Below the pieces are notes generated by a model, which had not been told where the DNA came from, searched no databases, and saw only the letters and a list, made by a program, of their open reading frames with translations. A DNA stretch of 64,000 nucleotides from an uncultured Fretibacterium sp. Its GTDB lineage: Bacteria > Synergistota > Synergistia > Synergistales > Aminobacteriaceae. Location of the stretch: contig CALGGR010000147.1 of assembly GCA_937915755.1 (NCBI GenBank), positions 1 through 64,000 of the forward strand, given 5' to 3'. Below, in pieces: positions 26,419 to 34,902 of this stretch; the first letter of the stretch is position 1, and every line of letters begins with the position of its first letter. Made by a program: the position numbers and the translations under genes.

Positions 26419-27194
26419 TCACTCGGCTAAAATCGAGCGCTTGCTCCACGGGCTGTTATTGTTCTCGTCTATACGGAAAGGCTGTGTCACAAGCTGACTG
26501 TCCGCGATCACCGTGAGATCGTCTGCGTCCGTTGCTGCTTTTGCCTCGATGGAAGATGCTTCGGCTTCAAGTTCTTGGGCCTTGTCCGTGATTTCCGCGC
26601 ACCAGTTGTAGAAGCCCCTCCAGCAGTCAACGCTGAACTCCTCGTCAGTCTGCCGCCCGTTGCCGGTTACCTCTGCTTTCGCTGTCGTGTCAACGTCCTC
26701 AATACTGATTATGTCTCCGCTCTAGTTGTAGACTATTACCTTGTCGCCGGAAATCTCTGTGTTTCTGTTTGTACTTGGTGATACTTTGTCGGGATCGGCT
26801 TCACTGTCTCTGACACTTACGGCACTCATGTGAGTAGAACGGAAGGTGAACGTGTGCCGTCTTCCGTTGAGGCTTCGTTTTGCGAACGCTACAAGCTCGA
26901 AGTGTCCGCTGGGGACTTCGTTCTCGTCAAGAACGTATTGATGAATGATTCATCTGGGTAGACGAGAAGGAATGTCTCTTCGTTGTCGTAAGCCTCTTTG
27001 ACCGCCTCAGCATTGAATGTAACGAGCTGAGCCAATGGTCTCATGGCTTCACGTTCTGTTTCGTCCTGTATGTTTTCGAGGGACTGGTTGACTTCGTCTT
27101 CGGTACTGAGATGTGTTTTCAGGCGGGACTCAATGCTTTTCTGGTCGTTTGTTGTAACTCCCCCCTCCCGCGTTGCTGGAACCGCTGCCTCCAC
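26419..27194 (-). pseudogene. Decayed gene for a probable surface protein
   Basis: A coding-like minus-strand frame is interrupted. 27194-26889 reads EAAVPATREGGVTTNDQKSIESRL...LVYPDES and then goes out of frame. The +/-1 frame continues from about 26935 as DENEVPSGHFELVAFAKRSLNGRRHTFTF, runs through an in-frame TAG at 26724-26722 and goes on to SKRSILAE with a stop at 26421. No signal peptide or ribosome-binding site is seen at the 5' end, so it is also truncated. The family is not certain; the composition resembles secreted Synergistota proteins. The 26331-26418 stretch holds nothing I recognise. Confidence 0.6.
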
Positions 27195-27292
27195 TGGGGT
27201 TTCCCGGCTAATCTAGCGTTCCCAGTCCGAGATATATATCGGTGGTTATTCCTCATAACACATGAAAACGCTATAGAAGTTCGCGCGTTATG

Positions 27293-27340
27293 ATAAAAAT
27301 CCCCCCTGCCTCTGAGACAAGGGGGAACTTTCTTACTTCC
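27293..27340 (-). terminator. Terminator, copy 1 of a direct repeat
   Basis: On the minus strand CCCCC-TGTCT / AGGCA-GGGGG form a stem with one bulged base, followed by ATTTTTAT. It ends the Synerg-CTERM gene. The same 48 nt, with one extra base, recur at 28733-28781 behind secF. Confidence 0.75.
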
Positions 27341-27343
27341 GCT

Positions 27344-28078
27344 TTAGCTTCTTGACTTTCTGAGAGTAACTAGGGTTGCGAGCGCGAGAATTGCGAGACC
27401 TGAGTTACAGCCTCCGCCTCCTCCTGAGCCTGAGACACCTTCGGGGTTGTCATCGCCGTTGTCGGTCTGACCGTTGTTGTTGGTGTTATCGCCGGTATTG
27501 TTGCCAGTGTTGCCGTTGGCGTTGTCACCGTTGTCTCCTGTGTCGTTGTTATAGGTATTGCCGTTTCGCTTGAGCCAGTCCTCAAAGCTCATGTTGCCGT
27601 TATTGTTGTCGGTGTTACCTCCTGTCTTGTCCCCAGTGTCTCCGTCCGTGTTGCCGTTGGTGTCGTTACCGGTGTTATCTCCTGTATTGTTGCCAGTATC
27701 ATCGCCGGTGCCACCATCTGTGTTTCTCGCAGGCAGAATCCTTATTGTGAACGAGTCGAAGCCTTCCTCATATAACTCAGTCATAAGGTTTTCTCCGGTA
27801 ACAGACACATTGAAAGTGTAAGTTCCTTCCTCCGTAGGTTTACCTTTGATCTTGACATCATTCACCACTATCTCATAATGACAACCTGGAGGAAGTTGTC
27901 CTCCTACACTCACTGACACATGCCTACCCAGTGTAGTCATTTTTACCGCTGCATCTAATTCCTCGCCAACATAACCTGTACTCTGTCCACTAAACATCAA
28001 TGTGAATCTAGCCCAAGCTCCCGAAGCCATAACACTCATGAGCATTACAGCCAACACCATTACCGCGTACTTCTTCAT
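27344..28078 (-). CDS. Secreted protein with Synerg-CTERM sorting signal
   Basis: About 244 residues from ATG 28078, preceded by GGAGGG. A signal peptide (MKKYAVMVLAVMLMSVMASGAWA) is followed by an Ig-like putative-adhesin segment (GGQLPPGCHYEIVVNDVKIKGKPTEEGTYTFNVSVTG), a long Asp/Thr/Gly/Asn low-complexity linker and a tail of Gly-rich stretch, Cys, hydrophobic helix and basic end (GGGGGCNSGLAILALATLVTLRKSRS). That tail matches the Synerg-CTERM sorting domain of Synergistota and implies anchoring or processing at the cell surface. It is divergent from an XRE regulator. Confidence 0.85.
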   Translation of the reverse strand: MKKYAVMVLAVMLMSVMASGAWARFTLMFSGQSTGYVGEELDAAVKMTTLGRHVSVSVGGQLPPGCHYEIVVNDVKIKGKPTEEGTYTFNVSVTGENLMTELYEEGFDSFTIRILPARNTDGGTGDDTGNNTGDNTGNDTNGNTDGDTGDKTGGNTDNNNGNMSFEDWLKRNGNTYNNDTGDNGDNANGNTGNNTGDNTNNNGQTDNGDDNPEGVSGSGGGGGCNSGLAILALATLVTLRKSRS

Positions 28079-28093
28079 GGTAAAACCCTCCAT

Positions 28094-28370
28094 TCATGAT
28101 TTATGTTGCCTAAAACGCCTGTAACACACATGACCATTCTGCCTAGAATCAAGATCACTTCCCTGCATAGATTTCTAGTATCGAAAGGCTATATATTTCC
28201 TGCTTTCTAGCCGAGAATATACTTTTATTAGTCTTCAAAACTAGGATTGTATGAAGAATATAAACCATTTTTTCATCATTGTCAACTAATTTTAGCATTG
28301 TCAAGGCCTCTCTCTAGGATTAAATTCCATTGTATAGCCTAGTCATCAAAGTTTATATTTTATAAAAGAG
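28094..28370. promoter_or_regulatory. AT-rich divergent control region
   Basis: 277 nt between the divergent Synerg-CTERM and XRE genes, with no ORF. CTAGGATT occurs twice (28241-28248, 28314-28321). The second copy is in an inverted arrangement with CCTAG (28338-28342), about 40 nt before the XRE start, and could be an operator for the regulator. A/T runs just before 28371 may hold its -10 box. Confidence 0.35.
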
Positions 28371-28379
28371 GTGAATAAT

Positions 28380-28736
28380 ATGATTGACGGAAATTTGCTC
28401 AAAGCATTAAGACGGGAAAAAGGACTCAGCCAAGAAGAATTAGGCGACCTTGTAGGCACTGAAGGGAATCTTGTATCACGCTGGGAACGCGGCACATCAA
28501 CTCCAAGCCTCCATTACATGCACAAACTATCCGAAGTGTTCGACAAACCTGTGGATTATCTCATGAAGGGTGAAAGCTCCGACATCAAAGAACGCTCCGT
28601 AACAGAGAACAGAGGCGTACTAGTTTTCGAGACAGACGGCCAGAGACTCGAAGTCCCCGCAACCCTCGCTTTCGCAAAACAATTCTGGGAGCGCGTTGAC
28701 AGAATGATCGACATCAGCATTGCCGCAAAGCAATAA
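28380..28736 (+). CDS. XRE-family transcriptional regulator
   Basis: 118 residues. An N-terminal Cro/CI-type helix-turn-helix (LLKALRREKGLSQEELGDLVGTEGNLVSRWERGTSTPSLHYMHKLSEVF, about 5-55) is followed by a short C-terminal region without a known domain. ATG 28380 is chosen over GTG 28371, which is part of the AGAGGTG box. It is divergent from the Synerg-CTERM gene and lies between two direct repeats, so it may regulate itself and that gene. Confidence 0.82.
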   Translation: MIDGNLLKALRREKGLSQEELGDLVGTEGNLVSRWERGTSTPSLHYMHKLSEVFDKPVDYLMKGESSDIKERSVTENRGVLVFETDGQRLEVPATLAFAKQFWERVDRMIDISIAAKQ

Positions 28737-28781
28737 AAATCCCCCCTGCCTCTGAGACAAGGGGGAAACTTTCTTACTTCC
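28733..28781 (-). terminator. secF terminator, copy 2 of the direct repeat
   Basis: Same hairpin and ATTTTTAT tract as at 27293-27340. The repeat begins within the last codons of secF (GGAAGTAA) and reaches the xre stop codon, so it lies between two convergent genes and mainly serves secF. Confidence 0.8.
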
Positions 28782-29622
28782 TCAACTGCCACTCACAGAG
28801 AAGCCCCGTAGCAATCATCATCGAACTCCACGTACCCGCAATCATTCCCACGAGCATCGCATAGCTGAATGCCATCAGCACAGGCCCTCCCCATACGCAC
28901 AGCGCAATCACAGGGAAAAGCGTCGTCAGCGTCGTGTTGATCGTTCTGGCTAACGTCTGGTTCAGAGATTTGTTGACGAGGTTCAGGATACCCTCACGCG
29001 ATAACGTTCCCCAGTTCTCGCGGACACGGTCGAGGATTATTATCGTGTTGTTCAGCGAGTATCCCACGATCGTAAGGATTGCCGCAATGAACGACGAGCC
29101 TATCTCCATCTGCGTCAGCGAGAAGAAGCCAAGCGCGATGATTACATCATGCACCAGCGGTACAACGCTGACCACCGCAAACCTGAACTGGAATCGCAGC
29201 GTTATGTATATCAGGATTGCAATGAGTGCGATCGTTACACCGATTACAGCCTGCCTCCTGAGTTCACCGCCGACAACTGGCCCAACCTTCTCGAAGCCCG
29301 TAACCTTCATGTCGGAATATTTCTCGCTGAGTGCCTTTACGACAGCTTCACGGCTCTGCTCCGTGTCCTCGTTGGTGCGGATTATGATTCCTTTCTCGCC
29401 GAAATTCTGAATCATTGCACCCTTCGCAACGATTGCGGAGATTACATCGCGCACTTCGGCAATGTCAGGACGGTTGTCGAACTCCGTCTGAATTACGTTG
29501 CCACCCGTGAAGTCAATCCCTAGATTGAGGCCCTTCGTGAGCAGAAGCACAAGACTGGCAGCCACGAGGATAAGGCTGACAATGAGGGCGAACTTCCTGT
29601 ACTTCATGAAATCTATTCTCAT
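28774..29622 (-). CDS. secF: Protein translocase subunit SecF
   Basis: Partner of SecD; uses the proton gradient to finish export through SecYEG. 282 residues with the SecF start (NLGIDFTGGNVIQTEF), five later helices and the conserved GYSLNNTIIILDRVREN and NTTLTTLFPVIAL blocks. Its ATG overlaps the secD stop (TAATG). Last gene of the eno-ridA-yajC-secD-secF run. Confidence 0.95.
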   Translation of the reverse strand: MRIDFMKYRKFALIVSLILVAASLVLLLTKGLNLGIDFTGGNVIQTEFDNRPDIAEVRDVISAIVAKGAMIQNFGEKGIIIRTNEDTEQSREAVVKALSEKYSDMKVTGFEKVGPVVGGELRRQAVIGVTIALIAILIYITLRFQFRFAVVSVVPLVHDVIIALGFFSLTQMEIGSSFIAAILTIVGYSLNNTIIILDRVRENWGTLSREGILNLVNKSLNQTLARTINTTLTTLFPVIALCVWGGPVLMAFSYAMLVGMIAGTWSSMMIATGLLCEWQLRK

Positions 29623-31010
29623 TACTTCCTCACTATCTCCTTTCCGCGCCTTACGAACAACTGCAATATAGCCCGTGTTACGACAATGTTTGCGAATACG
29701 CTTGCAACAAGACCAACCGACAAGGTTACGCCGAACCCGCGCACTGAGCCTGAACCGAAGTAGAACAGTACGAGTGCCGCTATCAGCGTCGTGATGTTGG
29801 AGTCGAGAATCGTAACCAGTGCTTTCCTGAAGCCCGCATCAAGTGCCGCCATCGGTGTCTTTCCGGTCTTCTGCTCCTCTTTGACGCGCTCATATATCAG
29901 AACGTTTCCGTCAACAGCCATTCCGAGAGTGAGAATAATTCCAGCGATGCCCGGAAGTGTCAGAGTTGCGTTGAATGCAATAAGCCCCGCGAATATCAAC
30001 AGCACCGTAACAGCAAGTGCCAGATCCGCAGCGAGTCCCCTGAACTGGTAGTATAGCAGCATGAAGACGAGTACCATTCCCGCGCCGAAGAGTCCGGCTT
30101 CGAGTCCCTGCTTGATACTGTCAGCACCCAAGCTCGGCCCTACTGACCTGTTCTCTGCAATCTCGACCGCAACAGGAAGCGCGCCAGCCTTGAGCATTAT
30201 CGCGAGCCTTCCTGCCTCGTCAGCCGTGAAGCGTCCAGTAATTTGCGCATGTCCTCCCGAAATCCTGTCCTGAACTACGGGGGCAGAGATTACAACGTTG
30301 TCGAGGACTATTGCGAGCTGCTTGCCGATTAGACGTGCCGTTGCCTCCTCAAAGAGCCTTGCGCCCTCAGAGCTGAACTCAAGTGAAACGCCCATTCGCC
30401 CGAGACTGTCGGGATTCACCGCGGCGTTTATGAGGTCTTTTCCTGAGAGAAGGACAGGCCCCAAGAGGTAGAAGCGTCCCTGTTCCTCAGCGGGTGCAAC
30501 GATTGCTCCGACGGTGTCCTTTGCACGTGCCTGAAAGTCCGCGCTTGAGTTACTGAGCTGGTCAATAGCTTTCTGCCATCTCTCCTGAGCCTGTACGAAC
30601 TGAATGTCGCTGTCGTAATTGCTCCTTATTGGCGCAGGGGGAGGAGTTCCGGTTGAGTCAATGACCTCGCGGAAATCCATCTGAGCCGTCCTTCCGATAA
30701 GCTCAAGTGCGGCCGCAGGGTCCTGAATGCCGGGAAGGTCAACGATTATTCTGTCCGTCCCAGACTTCTGGATTATAGGCTCGGCAACTCCGTACTGGTC
30801 AATACGATTCCTTAGAACTGCAAGAAGCCTGTCGATACTGTCATCACGAAGCGGGTTCTCTGGTGTGTCTTTTGCCTGAAGAACTATGTGCGCACCGCCC
30901 CTCAAGTCAAGCCCTAAGTTCAGGCCGTCCCTGTTGAAGTAAGCGAAGCACAAAGCTCCGGCGATGACGATTAACACAAACCAGAGGCGTAATCTGTCGG
31001 TGCGGTTCAT
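29622..31010 (-). CDS. secD: Protein translocase subunit SecD
   Basis: 462 residues: an N-terminal membrane helix, the periplasmic P1 domain (NLGLDLRGGAHIVLQA, RNRIDQYGVAEPIIQKSG), and the C-terminal transporter helices with GIAGIILTLGMAVDGNVLIYERVKEE. It overlaps secF and yajC by TAATG junctions, indicating translational coupling. Located in the inner membrane. Confidence 0.95.
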   Translation of the reverse strand: MNRTDRLRLWFVLIVIAGALCFAYFNRDGLNLGLDLRGGAHIVLQAKDTPENPLRDDSIDRLLAVLRNRIDQYGVAEPIIQKSGTDRIIVDLPGIQDPAAALELIGRTAQMDFREVIDSTGTPPPAPIRSNYDSDIQFVQAQERWQKAIDQLSNSSADFQARAKDTVGAIVAPAEEQGRFYLLGPVLLSGKDLINAAVNPDSLGRMGVSLEFSSEGARLFEEATARLIGKQLAIVLDNVVISAPVVQDRISGGHAQITGRFTADEAGRLAIMLKAGALPVAVEIAENRSVGPSLGADSIKQGLEAGLFGAGMVLVFMLLYYQFRGLAADLALAVTVLLIFAGLIAFNATLTLPGIAGIILTLGMAVDGNVLIYERVKEEQKTGKTPMAALDAGFRKALVTILDSNITTLIAALVLFYFGSGSVRGFGVTLSVGLVASVFANIVVTRAILQLFVRRGKEIVRK

Positions 31011-31384
31011 TAAGATGCTGCCTCCGTTTTTGCCTGACGTTTACCCTGAACGGCTGACTTCAGGATTGTAACGCGGACACCTTCAGCAATCTCAATCTGG
31101 AACGAGTCATCACGAACTTCTCGGACTGTCCCGTAGAAACCGCCAATTGTGATAACCTGGTCTCCCCTTGAAATGCTGTCAATCATATTCTTCTGCTGTT
31201 TGTCGCGTTTCTTCTGTGGGCGAATGATGAAGAAATAGAATATCAGCACGAATATAGCAAGCGGGAATAACATACCCATGAGACCGCCCTGCTGTGCTGC
31301 TGCTCCTCCTTCTGCACCCGAACCACCGCCCGTTGAAGGCGCGCTGCCTCCGCACGGGTTTACTGCTGTTGTTGATTCTGCCAT
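31010..31384 (-). CDS. yajC: Preprotein translocase subunit YajC
   Basis: 124 residues: a Gly/Ala/Ser-rich N terminus, one membrane helix (MLFPLAIFVLIFYFFIIRPQKKR) and a small cytoplasmic domain (GDQVITIGGFYGTVREVRDDSFQIEIAEGVRVTILKSAV). This is the standard YajC layout with a longer than usual Gly/Ala leader. It associates with SecDF and is coupled to secD. Confidence 0.94.
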   Translation of the reverse strand: MAESTTAVNPCGGSAPSTGGGSGAEGGAAAQQGGLMGMLFPLAIFVLIFYFFIIRPQKKRDKQQKNMIDSISRGDQVITIGGFYGTVREVRDDSFQIEIAEGVRVTILKSAVQGKRQAKTEAAS

Positions 31385-31408
31385 CTTGAAAAACTTACCT
31401 CCAAAAAA

Positions 31409-31831
31409 TTATTTCCTTCGCCACGCTACTGCTTCAATCTCGATTTTAACACCCTTAGGCAAGTCTTTCACAGCAACGAATGATCTTGCCGGAGCGTCTT
31501 TCGGGAAATACTCAGCGTAGACGGCGTTGACTTCCGCAAAGTCCACGATTTCAGCGGCGAACACAGTAGTCTTCACCACGTCGGAAAGAGTGTACCCGCC
31601 GGCCTCAACAATGGCCTTGAGATTTTCGAGCGAACGTTTGGCCTGAGCTTTTACGTCAGCGGGAATCTCACCTGTTGCGGGGTCTACCGGGATCTGTCCC
31701 GAGACATAGAGGAACTCTCCCGCCTGTATAGCCTGAGAGTAAGGGCCGATTGCTGCGGGAGCTTTGTCGGTTGAAACTGCGCGCTTAATGTCGGACTGCG
31801 CAAAGATGATTTCAGGGTCTACTAATGCCAT
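31409..31831 (-). CDS. ridA: RidA-family enamine/imine deaminase
   Basis: RidA (YjgF/YER057c/UK114) hydrolyses reactive 2-aminoacrylate-type intermediates from PLP enzymes. Conserved blocks: IGPYSQAIQAGEFLYVSGQIPVDP, a LENLKAIVEAGG helix, VVKTTVF, and the catalytic-site region APARSFVAVKDLPKGVKIEIEAVA. 140 residues, with about 12 more at the N terminus than usual; AAGGGG precedes ATG 31831. It lies between eno and yajC. Confidence 0.93.
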   Translation of the reverse strand: MALVDPEIIFAQSDIKRAVSTDKAPAAIGPYSQAIQAGEFLYVSGQIPVDPATGEIPADVKAQAKRSLENLKAIVEAGGYTLSDVVKTTVFAAEIVDFAEVNAVYAEYFPKDAPARSFVAVKDLPKGVKIEIEAVAWRRK

Positions 31832-31840
31832 CTTATCCCC

Positions 31841-33133
31841 TTACTTCCACATAGGTGAATATCTGTCGAGCTTGGCATACTTCGCTGTGTCGCCGAGTTC
31901 TTCCTCAATCCTGAGAAGCTGGTTGTACTTCGCGATTCTGTCTGTACGTGCAATGCTTCCAGTCTTAATTTGTCCTGCGCGTGTTGCGACTGAGAGGTCA
32001 GCAATGAAAGTGTCCGCTGTCTCGCCTGAACGGTGGGATACAACAGCTGCGTAACCTGCCTCGCCGGCCATGCGGATAACCTGAAGGGTCTCGCTAACTG
32101 TTCCGATCTGGTTGAGCTTTACGAGAACTGCATTCGCTACGCCTTCGGAAATTCCCTTCGCGAGAATCTTGGGGTTCGTAACGAAGAGGTCATCGCCGAC
32201 AAGCTGGATTTTCTTTCCGAGTGAAGCAGTGAGAGCTGCCCAGCCTTCCCAGTCATCCTCAGCGCAGCCGTCCTCGATTGAGATTAACGGGTAATTTGCC
32301 GCAAGATCCTCATACATCTTCACGAGGTCTGCTGAAGTGTACTCCGCACCGCCGCTCTTGGTGAAAACGTACTTGTTCTTGCTGGTGTCGAAGAACTCTG
32401 ACGAAGCCACGTCAAGCGCGAAGCTTACATCATCGCCGGGCCTGTAGCCAGCCTTGTTGATGGCCTCCATGAGAAGGTCGAGTGCTTCCCTGTTGTCCTT
32501 GAGGTTGGGAGCGAATCCGCCTTCATCGCCAACACCTGTTGAGTAACCGCGAGCCTTTGTGCAGCCCTTGAGAGCGTGATAGACCTCTGCGCCCATTCTG
32601 AGAGCCTCAGCGAATGACTCAGCATTGTGGGGGACGATCATGAACTCCTGGAAGTCTACGGTTGAGTCAGCGTGTGCGCCGCCGTTGATGACGTTCATCA
32701 TTGGAGTGGGAAGGAGACCTCCGCCGATTCCGCCGAGCCACTGATAGAGGGGTACGCCGTGAGACTCTGCAGCTGCCCTTGCGTTTGCCATTGATACGCC
32801 GAGAATTGCATTTGCGCCGAGCTTTGACTTTCCTTCAGTTCCGTCGAGAGCAATCATTGCGCGGTCGAGTGCGCCCTGATCGTCAGCGTCCATTCCGAGA
32901 ATTTCGGGAGCAATCTTCTCGTTTACGTTTTCGACAGCGTGCTGAACGCCCTTACCGCCGTAACGTGCTTCCTTGTCGCGAAGCTCTAATGCCTCGTGAA
33001 CGCCTGTTGATGCGCCTGAAGGAACGGCAGCTCTTCCCATTGAGCCGTCCTCAAGGTACACGTCAACTTCAACTGTGGGGTTGCCTCTTGAGTCAAGTAT
33101 TTCGCGGCCATGAATACCGATAATTGATGCCAT
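31841..33133 (-). CDS. eno: Enolase
   Basis: Converts 2-phosphoglycerate to phosphoenolpyruvate. 430 residues with the family N terminus (IHGREILDSRGNPTVEVDV), metal-binding and catalytic blocks (SIEDGCAEDDWEGW, GDDLFVTNP, VLVKLNQIGTVSETL) and VVSHRSGETADTFIADLSVA. ATG 33133 follows AGGAGG. A good promoter lies upstream. It leads the run with ridA, yajC, secD and secF. Confidence 0.97.
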   Translation of the reverse strand: MASIIGIHGREILDSRGNPTVEVDVYLEDGSMGRAAVPSGASTGVHEALELRDKEARYGGKGVQHAVENVNEKIAPEILGMDADDQGALDRAMIALDGTEGKSKLGANAILGVSMANARAAAESHGVPLYQWLGGIGGGLLPTPMMNVINGGAHADSTVDFQEFMIVPHNAESFAEALRMGAEVYHALKGCTKARGYSTGVGDEGGFAPNLKDNREALDLLMEAINKAGYRPGDDVSFALDVASSEFFDTSKNKYVFTKSGGAEYTSADLVKMYEDLAANYPLISIEDGCAEDDWEGWAALTASLGKKIQLVGDDLFVTNPKILAKGISEGVANAVLVKLNQIGTVSETLQVIRMAGEAGYAAVVSHRSGETADTFIADLSVATRAGQIKTGSIARTDRIAKYNQLLRIEEELGDTAKYAKLDRYSPMWK

Positions 33134-33174
33134 GAAAAATTTTCCTCCTAATGATGAGTTTTTAGTTATGCCTA

Positions 33175-33203
33175 ATTATAAATGGCAACTGGCAAAATGA
33201 AAA
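33175..33203 (-). promoter_or_regulatory. Predicted sigma-70 promoter of eno
   Basis: On the minus strand TTTTCA (33203-33198) and a perfect TATAAT (33180-33175) are spaced by 17 nt. The -35 box matches consensus at four of six positions. Confidence 0.55.
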
Positions 33204-33262
33204 CGGTTTTTTACGTGAACTGATATATAATTTGCGGAACTAAGATCGAAGGAGCGATATTT

Positions 33263-33484
33263 ATGGAACTTACAGCGGCACCAAAATATGACTGGCGGAA
33301 CGTTCGTATGTACGACGAGGACGGAAGACAGATCACGAACCCAAAAGTACTGCGCTCTATGGCTGAGGCAATGGAGCTCGGTGATGCGTGGGAAAGACGA
33401 ATGGAAAGCTATCACCTTGAGGAGATTTTCGGCAAATACGACGAGGAGGACGCGGACATTGACACCGAAGAAGAAGACTACTGA
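33263..33484 (+). CDS. Probable antitoxin of a YafQ-like toxin pair
   Basis: 73 residues, highly acidic at the C terminus (KYDEEDADIDTEEEDY). No RHH (DinJ/RelB), AbrB, Phd or HTH motif is recognisable, so the antitoxin call rests on position: it starts a two-gene unit and overlaps the toxin gene by 26 nt. The acidic tail could neutralise the basic toxin. TATAAT lies about 35 nt upstream at 33226-33231, and GAAGGAG precedes the ATG. Confidence 0.6.
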   Translation: MELTAAPKYDWRNVRMYDEDGRQITNPKVLRSMAEAMELGDAWERRMESYHLEEIFGKYDEEDADIDTEEEDY

Positions 33485-33788
33485 GAGGAAGCGCACACCG
33501 TTCCCCAGAGAAGTGCTATACACAAAGGACTTCGCAGATGATTGGGAAAATTTGGAGCGTTCCGGGAAACATGACATGAACGTCATCAAGGAAGCCATTG
33601 CTTTACTGGTGAAGCATATTCCAATTCCCTCTGAATGGAGAGACCATCAGCTCAAGGGAGAATGGAAAGATTTTAGGGAATGCCACGTGAAGGGTGATCT
33701 GCTTCTTGTTTATCGAATACTCAAGAAGTCGTATTGCGAGGTAGCTGTGTTCTCCTATGTCGGTACGCACTCTGAAATATTCGGTTAG
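33459..33788 (+). CDS. YafQ/RelE-family mRNA interferase toxin
   Basis: About 109 residues from TTG 33459, which has GAGGAGGA nine nt upstream; the longer ORF upward to 33288 is out of frame within the antitoxin and not real. The body matches YafQ-type toxins: YTKDFADDWENL, a helix, DHQLKGEWKDFRECHVKGDLLLVYRI and the C-terminal VAVFSYVGTHSEIFG. His and Asp residues of the catalytic surface (DHQL, ECHV, GTHSE) are present. Predicted to cut mRNA on the ribosome; held in check by the overlapping upstream product. Confidence 0.82.
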   Translation: MTPKKKTTERKRTPFPREVLYTKDFADDWENLERSGKHDMNVIKEAIALLVKHIPIPSEWRDHQLKGEWKDFRECHVKGDLLLVYRILKKSYCEVAVFSYVGTHSEIFG

Positions 33789-33819
33789 CACAAAGTGAGT
33801 CCGTGCAGAAAAATAGCTG

Positions 33820-33851
33820 TCCCCCTGCTGAAAGTGGCGGGGGATATTTTT
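33820..33851 (+). terminator. Terminator after the toxin gene
   Basis: TCCCCC-GC pairs with GC-GGGGGA around an eight-nt loop, followed by TATTTTT. A second perfect inverted repeat (GGGGAAAAATTTTCCCC, 33857-33873) lies just behind it, before the convergent prs gene. Confidence 0.7.
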
Positions 33852-33934
33852 GTTGAGGGGAAAAATTTTCCCCCCGGCGTTTTGGCCGGAGGCATGTGAA
33901 TGGCTAATGGCTTAGTTAAGATTGGGGTGCCTCA

Positions 33935-34900
33935 TCACTCGAACATCGCGCTTATAGGCTCCTCGCTGTGAACCCTCTTTATCGCCTCAGCAAACGCTGG
34001 CGCAATCGAAAGCTGAAGTATTTTGCCGATCTTCTTCTCCGGCGGAAGCGGTATAGTGTCAGAGAATATCAGCCTCTCAATCGCTGACTTCCCTATGTTC
34101 TCAAGCGCATTCCCAGAAAGCACAGCATGTGTTGCGCACGCAAATACCCTCTTGCTCCCGCGCTCCATAAGTCCGTCGGCAGCATGGCATATCGTTCCCG
34201 CCGTGTCGATAATGTCATCAACGAGAATTGCAGTCCTTCCCTTTATGTTGCCCACGATGTCCATAACTTCGGACTTGTTCGCAACGTCATGGGAACGCCT
34301 CTTGTCGACAATCGCAATGTCAACATTCAGCTTCATCGCAAACTTCCTTGCCCTCGCTACTCCTCCAGTGTCAGGAGAAACTACAACAACATTCCCGGCC
34401 TTCAGATCGTCTGCAAGAAACTCCTTGAAATACCCCGCGAAAAGATTCATCGCCGTCAAATGGTCCACAGGTATGTCGAAGAACCCCTGTATCTGCCCAG
34501 CGTGAAGATCTGCCGTTATAACCCTGTCAACTCCGCCGTGTGCAATAAGATTCGCAACAAGTTTAGCCGTAATTGGCTCGCGAGGTTTCGCTTTCCTGTC
34601 CTGCCGGCAATAACCGAAGTACGGGATCACAGCGTTCACGTAATGCGCCGATGCACGTTTCACAGCGTCCGCCATAATCAGCAAGTTCATGATGTTCTCG
34701 TTCGTTGGTGAACATGTAGGCTGTATGATGAACACGTCAGCACCCCTCACGCTCTCGTTGAACCTGAGTCCTGTCTCGCCGTCCGAAAACTTGAAGCTCT
34801 TGACATCAGCAAGCGGTATTCCAAGCTCATCGCATATCTTCTTCGCAAACTCAGGATGCGAATTTCCTGAGATTATCTTGAGACCGTTCCCTCTGGACAT
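33935..34900 (-). CDS. prs: Ribose-phosphate pyrophosphokinase
   Basis: Makes PRPP from ribose 5-phosphate and ATP. 321 residues with the family start (LKIISGNSHPEFAKKICDELGIPLAD), the Mg/ATP flexible loop (YFGYCRQDRKAKPREPITAKLVAN), a DLHAGQIQGFFDIPVDH block and the PRPP-binding loop (TAILVDDIIDTAGTI). It lies two nt behind glmU on the same strand, so they are co-transcribed as in many bacteria. Confidence 0.97.
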   Translation of the reverse strand: MSRGNGLKIISGNSHPEFAKKICDELGIPLADVKSFKFSDGETGLRFNESVRGADVFIIQPTCSPTNENIMNLLIMADAVKRASAHYVNAVIPYFGYCRQDRKAKPREPITAKLVANLIAHGGVDRVITADLHAGQIQGFFDIPVDHLTAMNLFAGYFKEFLADDLKAGNVVVVSPDTGGVARARKFAMKLNVDIAIVDKRRSHDVANKSEVMDIVGNIKGRTAILVDDIIDTAGTICHAADGLMERGSKRVFACATHAVLSGNALENIGKSAIERLIFSDTIPLPPEKKIGKILQLSIAPAFAEAIKRVHSEEPISAMFE

Positions 34901-34902
34901 AA

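Noticed and set aside
27430..27710. Possible CRISPR-like or tandem repeat array
   Set aside because: The periodicity comes from Asp/Thr/Gly/Asn codons of a protein linker; units vary in length and there are no spacers.
33288..33458. Extended N terminus of the toxin ORF
   Set aside because: This part is an out-of-frame reading of the antitoxin gene; TTG 33459 has the ribosome-binding site and matches the family start.
33857..33873. Second terminator or operator at the perfect GGGGAAAAATTTTCCCC inverted repeat
   Set aside because: The dyad is perfect, but it has no loop or T tract of its own, so I only mention it beside the toxin terminator.
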